Made by a program: the position numbers and the translations under genes. Positions 34,148-44,844 of a DNA stretch of 64,000 bases are shown in pieces. This DNA comes from Rhexocercosporidium sp. MPI-PUGE-AT-0058 (lineage: Eukaryota > Ascomycota > Leotiomycetes > Helotiales): assembly GCA_020746875.1 (NCBI GenBank), contig JAGTJL010000021.1:868001-932000 (forward strand), given 5' to 3'. Under the pieces are notes generated by a model, which saw only the letters and a list, made by a program, of their open reading frames with translations, ran no database searches and was not told the DNA's origin. Position 1 is the first letter of the stretch, and each line of letters starts with the position of its first letter.

Positions 34148-37011
34148 AACGGGGTAGTTTTGAGGCTCTTGAACCAACTAACGTTTCTAGAGCTAAGAAC
34201 GAACTATAATGCGTTTTGTAAGTATCTAAACGAACGTAACAGAATCGTTACTAAGAACGGATAAACAAACGTACTTATAAAATTGCCTCTATTACGTCTC
34301 TAATTACTTTTTTAATACCCGGCTCTCTTAAAATAATATTCTATTAAACCTTTATATTTTTCACTTCAAGCTCTCACTTAATTAAACCGGTCCACGACTT
34401 TAAGCACTCCAAATATTCAATCATTTATATGCCTATCTTATTCCGACGATCCGAAAAAGTGATTTTTGCCGTAAAAAACGCGCGTTTTAGATTAAAGAAT
34501 ATTGCCGGAAGAGAGAGTATATCAAGAGGTATTCGAGAGAGGTTTAGGAAGGATTTCCGTTGCGCAAGCTTAAGCCACTAATCAAGAGCGTCGTTATAGC
34601 CGTAAACACACTCCGTCTTATAATATTAATCATATTCGTCTATAATAAACGTCGGCGTATCGATTCGACGCAGCCAGAGCTCGAACTCGTTATTAGAAGG
34701 TATATGAAGCGCCGGAGCAGTCGGAATAGTCGATTTTAGCTTATATTCGTCCTCCTAGAGCTTCTTGACGCCTGCCTTTGCTTTTTTTTGTTAAGAAGGC
34801 CTCTAAAATTGCTTAATATACGACTATTTGCGTGCGGGATTTAATAAAAAAGCCGCGGCGTAAGTTGGAGATTCGTCGCTTTTGCCGTAATATTTATTTA
34901 TCTTCTGCCACCCCGAATTAACTATAGCAAATATCTTAACGTTATCTTTATACTTCTCTTTTGCCTTCTTAAAGTAAGCAAGTATAAAATCTATTAAAGG
35001 AAGAACTCGATCGAGAGAAGCTCTGTAGCTTTTAAGAGACTTAATAGATAACTTAAAAATACTTAAAAAACTCTTAATCTTACTTAAAATCCTTTATTCT
35101 TCCGTATCTAAGCGATCCCGTTTAATCTTTACTTTTTCATAAGTTATAAAATACTCTTTAATTACGTCTTATAATAAAAGCGTAACTTTTAATATTATAA
35201 ACTAAGAATTCTAACGCGTTAAGTTATTTTTATATAAGTAACAATTTCTAGATAAGGTAAGGAACTTTTGTAAACGTAAAATATTACGTTGAACGAAAAC
35301 GACGAAATTATAAAGCTTCTTAAAAGATCTCTTTTAACGCTATTCCCTTATTTATTTTATAATTTATTATAGCTACTGATTTATTACTTCTTCGTCGTTT
35401 ATAGATTCGATAGTCTCGTCGTCGGTAATAAATAAGAAGGCTTTCGTAAAAAAGTTAATAATATGGCCGGCATAACGTAATTTATGAAAGACAAGGTCGT
35501 ATCGAATGCTAAAGGATTCACGGAGATTTCACTTAAATTATTAGTAAAAGCCGTGAAGAAAGCAGTAAATATATCAAGTGCAAGATATCTTATTATAACG
35601 TCATTATCTGCCGCGTTATTTATTATAAAATACCTTAATATTTCTTAAACCTCTTAATCTTTAATTATCTCTATAATTATAATAATTAAATTCTCTCTTA
35701 TTTTATTACTAAAGACTTCTCTTATCCCTATTATAATTCTCTTTACTTTTCCGTTAGCTCCGACGTAATAAAAGATAATCACGAGTATTAGGAGGCTATT
35801 TATTGAAGTTTATATATCGTAGGAAATATATATTTTTAATAGAGCTTCTTTAACGTTATATTTGACTCTTACCTTATAAGCTTTAAATTGTCGTTTAACT
35901 TATATATTAATTGTAGAATGAGACCGAAGGAGCTAGCATATAATATTAGAGTTAAGGTATTCGAGGAGTTCGCGGAATTCTTGTCTTTCAACGAGTCGTA
36001 AAGGTTGAGAGCAAACTAAGATGAATCTGCAGAAAGTTAATATTAAAAACAAGTAAGAATGCTTATTATATTTAATATAAAAAAGCTTTAGCCTGTCTGG
36101 ATCGATAGAATTGCCGTTAGTTAACCTTATATTGCGCCGCTTAAATCGAGACTCTTCTCTTATCTCGAATTAACGTTTAAAAACAGCTGTAAGAGGCTAT
36201 TAACGTGAAAAATCGCTATAAGTAATAGCTGTACCTCGAGGGTCACCTTTCTTTAGTTTATAAGTAATTAAATAATCCTCCGCAGACCTTATATTATTAT
36301 TTATGCGATACGCTTTTCTATAATAGCCACAGCGTTATATTTCCTTACTTATAGCCTCATCGTAATATCGTTCGTTAATATTCTCACTCGATATATACTG
36401 AAATACTTAAGCCTAGCGTTTAAGGCTTTTTATTAAAAGTTCTAAAAGGCTAGAAAGCTTTAAGAATGCTCTACGAGTTATTAGGTCCAAATCAACGAGA
36501 ACTAAAAGTATTATATTATCTTTTATAAGTAGCGGAGCGAAATTTAAATGTATTTAATAGCTTTTACGTCTTTTAAGAGTTGACAGGCCTTTAAAGCTAT
36601 TGATATTATTATTTACACGTCGACGTTAAATTAAGGAAAGTATTTTAATAATTCCGTAAGTTATATATCTTTAAAAAAATTACGTTAAGAATAACTTAAC
36701 TTTAATCTTATTTTTCTTTATAATTATAAAGCGGAAAATTATAAATAATACGCTAAATAAAAGATTTATATTATAACTTGAATTTAAACTTAATTTTATA
36801 TACTTATATTAAAGTTTAATAAAAGTTTATACTTAAATATCTTTCTTATTCCTTAAGGTTTTCGTAAGAGAAGGTATAGCACTAATCGCAGGAAGCTTTA
36901 TAGGAACTATACTAAAACGAGTTAAAACTACCTCGTTCCGTTAAAGATTTAATCAACTAACGGCCGTCTTGAGCCGCTAAAACGGACGCCAGTCCGTTTC
37001 GGGTTAGCATA

Positions 37012-37029
37012 AACGAACGGCCGTTCGTT
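37012..37029 (+). repeat. Right subterminal palindrome of the hAT element
   Basis: A perfect 18-bp palindrome, AACGAACGGCCGTTCGTT, about 40 bp inside the right terminus. It shares its core with the left-end palindrome at 34136-34147. Confidence 0.8.
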
Positions 37030-37068
37030 CCCGTTTTGCCCAAAACGAGAAAACTATCGACCATACTA

Positions 37069-37076
37069 AGTGGAGT
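37069..37076 (+). repeat. Target-site duplication, right copy (AGTGGAGT)
   Basis: Identical to 34111-34118 and lying directly outside the right terminal repeat of the hAT element. Confidence 0.9.
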
Positions 37077-37916
37077 AAGGTTGAAGCGACCCGCAAAGTG
37101 GTTCTTGTCGAAATGGCTCATGCCACATAAGCCTGAGTACCCTGTGGGGTCATCTCCGCTGTCTGTATGGCCAACAGAAAACTTCTTGAGCGATGCGCTG
37201 ATACTCGTATCCTGAGGGGTGTAGTTGAGCTGGATACTCGAAGCCTCATGGTTGTCCTCCCAGTAAGGTGTCATAGAAGCGACGGCATGCCATCGTTGCT
37301 CCCTGCCTCCATCTCGAATATTTGGGATTGCCATCTGTGTTGCTTTCGAGACTAACTTCATGAGGCGTTCGTTGATGCTCTTACCGTTCCACTCATCCTG
37401 ACGCCGCTGCAAGCTGGAAAGATGAAGCGAACCCGGATCGGACTTCGGGTTCCGAGTCAAGCTTGTCTGATATACACTTCCATACACCCTCTTGTGATTT
37501 GGATCCTCTTGCTTGGAGATCCTGGCAAGGAGCGGCAATTTATCTGGGTGTAGAAGTTCTGCCCGGACCTCAAGGTACTCTTTTAGAAGCCCTAGCTCTT
37601 CCAGCCTCTCCATGGTCAACTTTATGACCGATCCAACTTCACCTGGTACTCCAAGGCCTGCAGGGAACTCTACCTCGTACAGTATATTTGGCACTAGTTC
37701 AACCAGATTGTCCTCCTCAAGTTGCCTTGTGGTCAACAAATGGCTTTCCTGAAGGACTGTCGGTATTCGTATTGATCTCAATTTTCTCTCGACCTGGGAC
37801 ATGTCCGGATCGAGGACGAGGACAAATTTGCCTTCTCCATTGTTGATGTCGAAGATCCTCGCGGGGTTGTTCTCAGCCTCGATGGCCTTGAATATCGAAT
37901 CTCTATTTGATGCCAT
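37069..37916 (-). pseudogene. N-terminal part of split gene; putative 2-oxoglutarate/Fe(II) dioxygenase-like protein
   Basis: Begins MASNRDSIFKAIEAENNPAR at the ATG at 37916 and stays open through the target site ACTCCACT, after which the transposon supplies foreign codons and a stop at 36957. As it stands it would encode a 319-residue truncated product. The intact chain would be 658 residues without introns. Before the insertion lies GHTDSGDDP, an HxD pair (His250, Asp252). After it lie His304 (LWLHCSS) and Arg341. HxD...H...R is the metal and co-substrate pattern of double-stranded beta-helix dioxygenases. The GRFNLTPLG..ILLFPAKLWLH segment resembles the fungal TET/JBP-like branch as I remember it. 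That assignment is inference only. The insertion falls between HxD and the distal His, so the core would be destroyed. Confidence 0.8.
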
Positions 37917-39386
37917 GATTATGTCCTGAGTTTCTTTGGGACTTACATGCTTGAAGTCAGTTATTGATTCCCTCGTAAATACTTATGAACAGGAATACTG
38001 ACAATGTACTGTACGGCGCGTTGAATTTCTTTGGAATTATTGTATGAGTCAAGGGGCTCGTGATCGTTAGGTGAGGCTTTCCTTGGGTGTGTTGCGAAAA
38101 AAGCATTGAGCTTCGAGAAACATTACTGTGCTGCCGCGCTAGAGATTTATATATACGAGGCAACTTTTGTACCCTTCCTAAGACTACTAGTCGATGCTCG
38201 GTTGTTGGTTTTTATTCACAGCAACCGATTCACTCTTAAAGTTGCGTCTTGCGACATTGCGATAAATTCGCGCCGGAGAAAGCGCAACCCTCAGGGAAAT
38301 GATAACACAACCCCCTTGCGAATATGTATATAACTGACACCATGTTAGAGAAGGTAGCTAAATTGATTATGTATTCATCCTACTTTGAATAAGCCATCTT
38401 CGACATCAAATAACAACTTTCAAATCCCCACCCCCGCGTCTTATTGTCAAACGATTGAACAGTTCTAGAATACCACTATATCCCCTCACAGGATCCCTAT
38501 CTACGAACAAGGTTAAAATCGAAGCTTTAAGTAAACTCAAAGATGTTTGGTAGTTGATCCTTCTGTCATCCCTTTCAAGAGGGTAAACCTTTCCGTCAAT
38601 CATTTCCCTTTGCTCCATCCACCCCGCGCTGGAGTGGTAAATCATTCACTTATTTGAACCGGCGTTGACACGGTAGATTTTGCCAAGCTCTAGTTAAATT
38701 ATGTTCTGCCTATTTTGCAGCTAGACTGAGAAGTGAGTCCATTGTTCATTCTCCTGCCGAATCCCGAAAAAAAGGACGAGATAAGAGCTAGGGCACCCCG
38801 ACATGAGAACCTACCTCACCTAGCTGTAAGTGGTGAATACCTGAACACAATTGCCAAGGTAACAGACCTTAGTGTCTGACCCAAGAGTGAACCCGCCAAG
38901 TTATGCTGCTCCATGGGTTTCGTAAAGATACTTTGTCCTCGGGAGCGGAAGGGGGGCTGGTGATACCGGCGCTCAGATACTGATATTTCAAGTTTAAGCA
39001 CACTGCCAGTCTCTATTCTGAAAGAAACAGTGGCGCACCGTGCCTCCCACTTAGATAGATGACTTCTTGTGTCCTAAACCTTAGCTTCCGGAAGCTACCG
39101 TTCTGTTAGTTTGCTACATTCTTTAGAAATTGTTCACCATTTAACGAAGGAGAGCGAGCCGCGTGACTCAAATATGTGTTGCTTGCCCGCTACCACCTGC
39201 CTGCTGCGTCGTCTAACAGTAGCCTCTCGACCAATAAGAGTATCTCCTGCTATAATTTGATTTAATTGGAAGACGGATTCTGGATAGTTATGCAAGCAAA
39301 TTTCGCGCAAAAACATTAGAAAGTAGAGGTTCAACGCATTGCACATTGTACACAAAAGCAAATCAAACGAAGCAGGCGAGCTTTAA
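37917..39386. other. Intergenic; promoter of the split gene
   Basis: Upstream flank of the transposon-split gene and 3' flank of the small membrane-protein gene. Apart from a TATA-like box no structure is evident; short open frames are unconvincing. Confidence 0.55.
38146..38155 (-). promoter_or_regulatory. TATA-like element upstream of the split gene
   Basis: TATATATAAA on the minus strand, about 230 bp before the ATG at 37916. It would imply a long 5' leader; position and composition alone support it. Confidence 0.3.
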
Positions 39387-39920
39387 TTAGAAGATCAAAT
39401 CCACTGCACTCACAGCAAGCCAACTCCCAATAATGTACGCTAGATTCAGCCTCACCTCCTGGGTGTTCTTCGTGGCCTTATTATAATCTCCGCTCCCAGG
39501 TATAGGCACGCGTGCCTTCTCCTTCCAGAAACCACCCACGTGTTTCCTCGCAGCCACTAAAACAAGCAAATTCACGCCAGCAACAGCCTGCACAGTTCCC
39601 GTCCCAGGAGATCCGAATATCAAGCAGACAGAGCTGAGAACAGAGAATAGTAGCTGCGTGTAGTTGTTAGTTTGGCTGGTTCGTAAAAAGGAGAGGCTAT
39701 GGCTCGTGTGAGGGAGGGGTCATACGGCTATTGTCCCGCTTGCTTGCGTGGTTCTCGTCTTGTGCAACTGTTGCTCTGCCGTGTTTGAATATTTCGCTGC
39801 TTTCTTGCTCATGTCCTCGTATCCTTGAAGATTGTTGATGGAAATTGATGCCAGGTAGAGATTGTAGATGCCGAAGGCTGCCTGTGATGCATGGATGACT
39901 GAGAGGATTACGGACTTCAT
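39387..39920 (-). CDS. Small multi-span membrane protein, unknown function (153 aa)
   Basis: Exons 39920-39726 and 39653-39387 around a 72-bp phase-0 intron (GTATGA...CGCAG) give 154 codons. The protein opens MKSVILSVIHASQAAFGIYN with a hydrophobic helix and has further hydrophobic segments at LLFSVLSSVCLIFG, AVAGVNLLVLVAA and LAYIIGSWLAVSAVDLIF, which suggests four membrane spans with a polar loop carrying GDYNKATKNTQEVR. I do not recognise the family; small four-span fungal proteins of this look are usually unannotated. The ATG at 39920 is chosen because the frame upstream of it (to 40127) is polar and lacks family-like character. The intron restores frame cleanly, which supports the model. 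Confidence 0.7.
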
Positions 39921-40393
39921 GATGGCTGGTTCAATGATATCGTTTGAGAGCCTTGGAATGCCCAGGATTTCCTTGATAATCGACGAATTTTGGGGACTGG
40001 TTCCACAATATTGATTTTGAAAGAATGTTCTTGGAAGAAGGAATTGGGAAGGTTGGAAAGATGTCTGTTTGTTGAAGCGAGGTGATGACGTAACTGGCAC
40101 CAGTAGATGGCTAAGCAAGCGCAACAAAGCCAGGTTTCTCGTATTGTTTCCTTTGATCTTGTACCTGAGTATTCTGACGAATGATGCCCTTCAATGTCAA
40201 GTTTCGCATGCGCTATACGTCCTCGATCATTGGACACCATACAGGTAAGATTCCCTATCACCTAAATTTCGAACTTCATCACATGGCGCTCGCCTAAATG
40301 AAAATGCCTAGGGCATTTTAAAATGCATTAGTCAAGATCCTCTTCCCTAAATGTTTTCATCTAATCGATTACCAAGACAGAACTCATAGATCT
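39921..40393. other. Intergenic
   Basis: Promoter side of the small membrane-protein gene and the 3' flank of the arylsulfotransferase relic. No coding sequence supported. Confidence 0.5.
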
Positions 40394-41700
40394 CTACTTT
40401 TGAATGGTAGCGTTGCCTGTACCACCACCCTTAACATCTGAGTCCTCATATCCTGGAACGTATGGAAAGATCTGCGTCTTGGACTTGACCAACTTCGATG
40501 TCCTTGCCACTTTCCCGTCACTGTCAACTGCTTCTGTTCGAAAAGCAACCAAATCAACTTTGAAGCTTGTCTCAAAAGCAGACCTGACTTTTTCGCCAAG
40601 CGTGACTTCCTTTCCGCTCTCATCAACTCCATAGAATTGCCAGCTCTTGGTCTCTGTGTGTCCATTCCAGCTCACATACAAAAGTGGTATCTTCGTCCTG
40701 TATCAAAGCCACGAGAGCTGCTTCCTCCCAAGTTATTCCAGTCTAATTGGATTTGACGTCCCTGTAGGCAACCTCTTGCCCGTTTCTGAAAAGCTCTACA
40801 CTATCTATGTATGTATGTATGGAAGGCGATGGTTCCGTTGGACGTAAACTCGGTGATTGCTCCCGGCGATCCCCAATTAATCAATGCATTTACATTGGAT
40901 AGTACCTGAGTACTACCTATTCTTGTTGAGAAAAGTTCGTCGGGTGCTGGAAACTTCTGGAGTAGGCTCGTTGACCAGTATCTGGGGCTAGGACGATAAT
41001 TTTGCGACTGTACTTGTTCTCGTATCTGCTCATGGAATAATCGAGATGCCGACCAATATTGTCAAAAAGGTTGATTGTCATCCGATGACCACCTTCAGAG
41101 CGAGAAATGAAGAGTGCATGGTGCTAAAGTCTGCATTTCTTATGCTCAGGAATAGTTTTGACTTGCCATCTGGGGATACATGGTCAAGATTGCTCTATTC
41201 AAAGAGCATTTTCCCGGTTTTGAGCGTGATTTCTGAGCAGTCAACCGCTGGTTGGGCAAAGTTCGGAATACGGGACAGCTTACCTTGAAACTTGGCGTTA
41301 AAACCCCACTGAGAATCTGGAGGAGTGCTGAATGGACACAGGCCGTATGGAACAGGCATCAAAGAGTCAATCAACGCCGTTTCACCATTGAATGTACGGT
41401 ACTCATGTACATCAATTGCAACGACATTACCATCTATTGTTTTGATAGGCATATAGCTCAGGTTTAAAATCATCAAATTCCCGACCCCTCGATGATTGTT
41501 CCACTCCAAGTTAGACTCATATGCGGCCAAAACTCTTCTCCGTGATATTGTGTAATATGAAAATCGCTGCCGGTGTCCAATAAATAGCCCACTCCTGATC
41601 ATACCAGCCTATCAGCTGATTTCGCTTATCAATGATTGAAAGTTGACGGCTATAAGTATGGAGGAACGGATGAGGATATAAATCCTTCCTCTCTAAGCCT
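40394..41700 (-). pseudogene. Arylsulfotransferase-family (ASST-like) pseudogene
   Basis: Fragments in different frames follow the order of fungal arylsulfotransferase-like proteins: SDFHITQYHGEEFWPHMSL, NLSYMPIKTIDGNVVAIDVH, then a plausible intact 54-bp intron (FQ|EITLKTGKMLFE), DHVSPDGKS, HHALFISRSEGGHRMTINL, STQVLSNVNALINWGSPGA, and a C-terminal YVSWNGHTETKSWQFYG. Disabling changes are visible. Expected Trp codons read as stops at LV(W)SG, FE(W)SN and N(W)TG, and an expected Gln before HHA reads TAG; all are G:C to A:T changes. About 60 residues appear missing after DHVSPDG. There is a frameshift after FQHP, and a four-base tandem unit near 40802-40820 shifts the frame again. The 5' limit is uncertain and may reach about 42060. 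Members are secreted or membrane-anchored beta-propellers. This copy cannot make a full protein. Confidence 0.75.
40802..40820 (+). repeat. TATG/ATGT tetranucleotide microsatellite inside the pseudogene
   Basis: Tandem TATG units read directly. On the minus strand one extra CATA unit separates two otherwise family-like segments into different frames, consistent with slippage. Confidence 0.8.
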
Positions 41701-43030
41701 TGGTACTCGTTTGCTGAAAGCTGTCAACCAATACGCACACAGCCCACCATCTGATATTTGGCTGTGGACATGCCATACCATCGCTGTTTAATCCGAGCAA
41801 TCTGCGTTGCGGTTGATATTCGTGTTGGACTTGACTCCATCATTGGATGGGAAGGGTATATTGGGGGAGATTGACATTCCAGACCAGAGAAAGGGAAGAC
41901 TTGGCGTTTCCAGACATAGATGCCCCACTTGATGCCATACACAGAAAAGAGAATGATCTCTGGTTTCTAATATCCTCTTACATTCTATGTGCTTAATCAA
42001 ACCCAGCAACCTGTTTTTGTTTGTGTTGAGAGCTTCCTGGTAGCCTAGTGTTCGAAAGTGGGACTGCCCTCGCAATTGCCAAGACTTGTACGATTATCTA
42101 GCAGAACAAATCATATAAGAACAATTTCCCGGATGCGTAAGAGAGAATTCGCCAAAAAGAGGGAAAAGAAAGTTGCGCGTAAAATGGAATCATCGGATTT
42201 CCTTTTATGGTGGCTTAATTTCAGCAAAGCTTCAGAAATCCTGCTAAGTGATCACTTCAACCGGAAACAAGTCCCAAGTCAGACGCTTAGTGAAGGAAGA
42301 ACAATATCCGTAGTAATGGTAGTATTTTCGAACATTCCGAGCATATCGAGTTGCTGCAAAGCAACAGGCTGAGCATCGAAGCCGAGCCTGCTGGGCATTA
42401 CCCCTTTCTAACTCTGTCACGTGTCTCGACTCTGTCCAGTTATCCAACCAATGGAACAAAGCATTGTTTTTCAGGGGCTTCCCCTACCCCTAATATCCGA
42501 GAAGTCCACCCCGATCCACCATCACATATGAAAGACGATTCTATAGCACGTACGCTCCAATCAGATGCCAGTCGAAATATCGATTATCTCGATAACCCGC
42601 GGACTTCAAGCTTCTTTGCACTCGGAGCACTGAGGACTAGGGCATGGCGTCCGAATGTCTCATTGCGCCCCGGTAGAGGGGTCGATGAGGGGTACTCTTG
42701 ATCAGAATCGAGGACTAGCGCCCCTGAATTGTTTTCCATGAATCTTCCGTCATTTTAATACCATCCGATCTGGCAGCTACGACCCAGAGAAGCATCCAAA
42801 TTGAGAAGTTCTCAAGAGAAGGTGTCTTGGAAAGCTTTCCAACCATGATTTTTGGACCCAAGCGGATACCGCATGCTGGTCAAGAATATCTTTCCGGGAG
42901 CTAGCGACTGATGGGAATCAAATCTCGCAGAAGCAGGCATCTGATATAAGAGGGTACGCCGTCCAATCTATGTTTCCAGCCAGCCACGCTGTTCACGCAA
43001 TCCTTTGACTTGCACCTGACATCCTCCATA
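41701..43030. other. Intergenic; possible further relic and esterase promoter
   Basis: 41701-42060 may include the decayed 5' part of the arylsulfotransferase relic, but no family motif is clear. The rest is the upstream region of the carboxylesterase. An open frame at 42351-42701 (+) has no recognisable motif and is left uncalled. Confidence 0.5.
42945..42955 (+). promoter_or_regulatory. TATA-like element of the carboxylesterase gene
   Basis: GATATAAGAGG lies 76-86 bp before the ATG at 43031, a usual distance for a fungal TATA box. Assigned by position only. Confidence 0.35.
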
Positions 43031-44844
43031 ATGATTGGTCAATTCATTTCTGCCCTCGTCTTCACTGGCGCAGTGGTATCTGCTGCTCCAACTCTGACAG
43101 CACAAAATGATAGCCCCTCGTCCACGAATTCCTCCTCATCTGCGCTGCCTACGGTTGACTTGGGATATGCTCTCCATCAAGCTACTATTAACGTACGTCC
43201 CTTTGGCCAACCATGAGATTGCAAAACTGACGCTTTGAGCAGGAGACTGGAAACTATTACAACTTTTCCAATATCCGATTCGGCGCTGCTCCCGTTGGTG
43301 ACCTTCGCTTCAAGGCTTCTATTCCTCCTACAACTATCAACCGCACTCTCAATGATGGTCAGCAAGGATCTATATGCGCTCAAGCTCAGCCATACTGGCC
43401 CAAGGTTGCTTCCTACTTTCTGGGCGGTTCCGACGCTGCAACTCTCGCTTACGTCAATTCCCAAGTCAATGCTGTTTCCTCGGCCCTGACAATCGATTCG
43501 CTTGCAGCCCCAGACCCAAGACAATCTGAGGACTGCCTGTTCTTGGATGTCATCGTTCCTGAGTCCATTTATACCAAAAACAAGTCTGCTCCTGTACTGG
43601 TTTGGGTCTACGGTGGTGGCTATGTCTTTGGAGACAAGACATCGACTGGCAACCCAGCAACCCTTATTGCCCAGAGTCAAGTTGATGAGGGTGAAGGGGT
43701 TGTGTACGTCGCCATGAACTACCGTCTTGGTTTATTTGGGTGGCTTTCAGGCTCGATTCTCTCAGAGCAAGGTGGTGTACCAAACGCAGCTCTCTACGAC
43801 CAACGTCTCGCTTTCGAGTGGGTCCAACAGAACATCCATCTTTTTGGAGGTGACCCAACTCGGGTGACCGTGATGGGAGAATCAGCCGGTGGAGGATCGA
43901 TCATGCACCAAATCACCGCTTACGGCGGTTCAAATGGCCCAGCTCCATTCAAGCAGGCTATTTTACAAAGCCCAGGTTTCCCTCCCGTCCCAGGAGATGC
44001 TCAACAAGTAGCTACCTACCAGTCTGTCATCAGCCAAGCTAAATCTCTCATCTCTGCTGATGTCACGGATGTTGCTTCACTCCGTAGCCTTGACTTCAAG
44101 ACTCTGGCGGGTCTGAACAGTATTGTCGTCGCACGTTCATCACCATACGGTACTTTCACATTCGGACCCGTTGTCGATGGTACATTCGTTCCCAAGCTCC
44201 CCGGCGTATTACTTTCAGAAGGAAAGTTCGACACTAACATCAACGTCATGGTCTCCCACAACTCCAATGAAGGTCTGCAGTTCACCTCGCCATTCTTAAA
44301 TACCGACGCTGCTGTGACCACAAACTTGAAAGCAGTATTCCCAACCGCCAGCATTGAGACTATCGACTACATGTTGAACACACTCTACCCAGCTGTCTAC
44401 GATGGAACATACCCATACACCTCCCTTCTCGGCCGTGCATCGCTCATCACCGCCGAAATTTCGTTCACATGCAATAGTCGTTTCCTCGACCTTGCGTTCC
44501 AGAACGAGACATACGCTTACTACTTCACCGTTCCTCCTGGACTTCATGGGGCAGATGTCAAGTACACCTTCTTCAACGGGGACACCACCACCTTGAATGA
44601 CGGTCTCCCTGTGCAGCCGGCTATTGCCACTGCCATGCAGAAATACATCACCAACTTCGCAATGAGCAGCACCGGTAACCCGAACGGAAGAGGTATGCCT
44701 TTCTTCCCACAATACCAGAACAATGCCACAACCATGGTCATTGGGCTTGAGGGTATCGGAGGTGTAAAGAAAGATACGAATGCGAATGAGAGATGTGCGT
44801 GGTTGATGAAGGGGTTGTATGTCAACAACGACTTGTCGAAGTAG
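43031..44844 (+). CDS. Secreted type-B carboxylesterase/lipase (587 aa)
   Basis: Exons 43031-43192 and 43243-44844 with a 50-bp phase-0 intron (GTACGT...GCAG). The signal peptide is MIGQFISALVFTGAVVSAAP, followed by a Ser/Asn-rich linker. The alpha/beta-hydrolase core shows the type-B signature 2 (SEDCLFLDVIVP), the oxyanion loop VWVYGGGYVFG, and the nucleophile elbow GESAGGGS with Ser268. A candidate acid lies at SHNSNEGLQF (Glu) and a candidate catalytic His in PPGLHGADV. Cys pairs expected for disulphides are present (ICAQ/EDCL). It hydrolyses carboxylic esters outside the cell; substrates could be lipids, plant esters or feruloyl-like compounds. Length is normal for the family (540-600). 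Several NxT/S sequons fit a secreted glycoprotein. Confidence 0.95.

Larger units (their letters stand above)
34119..37068 (-). mobile_element. RIP-mutated hAT-family DNA transposon (2950 bp)
   Basis: The left end reads CAATGTAGTCGATAGTT and the right end, inverted, TAGTATGGTCGATAGTT. They match at 13 of 17 positions and all four differences are transitions. The ends are flanked by perfect AGTGGAGT copies. The interior is strongly AT-rich with stops in every frame, as expected after RIP. On the minus strand, despite stops, relics of a hAT transposase can be read: GANGKVKRIIIGI near 35735-35785 and YFIINNAADNDVIIR near 35595-35637. These correspond to the catalytic-core region with the DNA-x-x-ND signature seen in Restless/Tfo1-type elements. 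A near-palindrome GAACGG(T/C)CGTTC lies close to each end (34136-34147 and 37015-37026). No intact transposase remains, so the element cannot move on its own. Confidence 0.88.

Noticed and set aside
34119..37068. AT-rich segment considered as a giant intron of the split gene
   Set aside because: It is bounded by an 8-bp direct duplication and terminal inverted repeats with transposase relics, and lacks GT...AG boundaries at the frame-restoring points.
42351..42701. 116-codon plus-strand frame before the carboxylesterase
   Set aside because: No motif or signal peptide, and it sits in the esterase promoter region; coding status cannot be supported.
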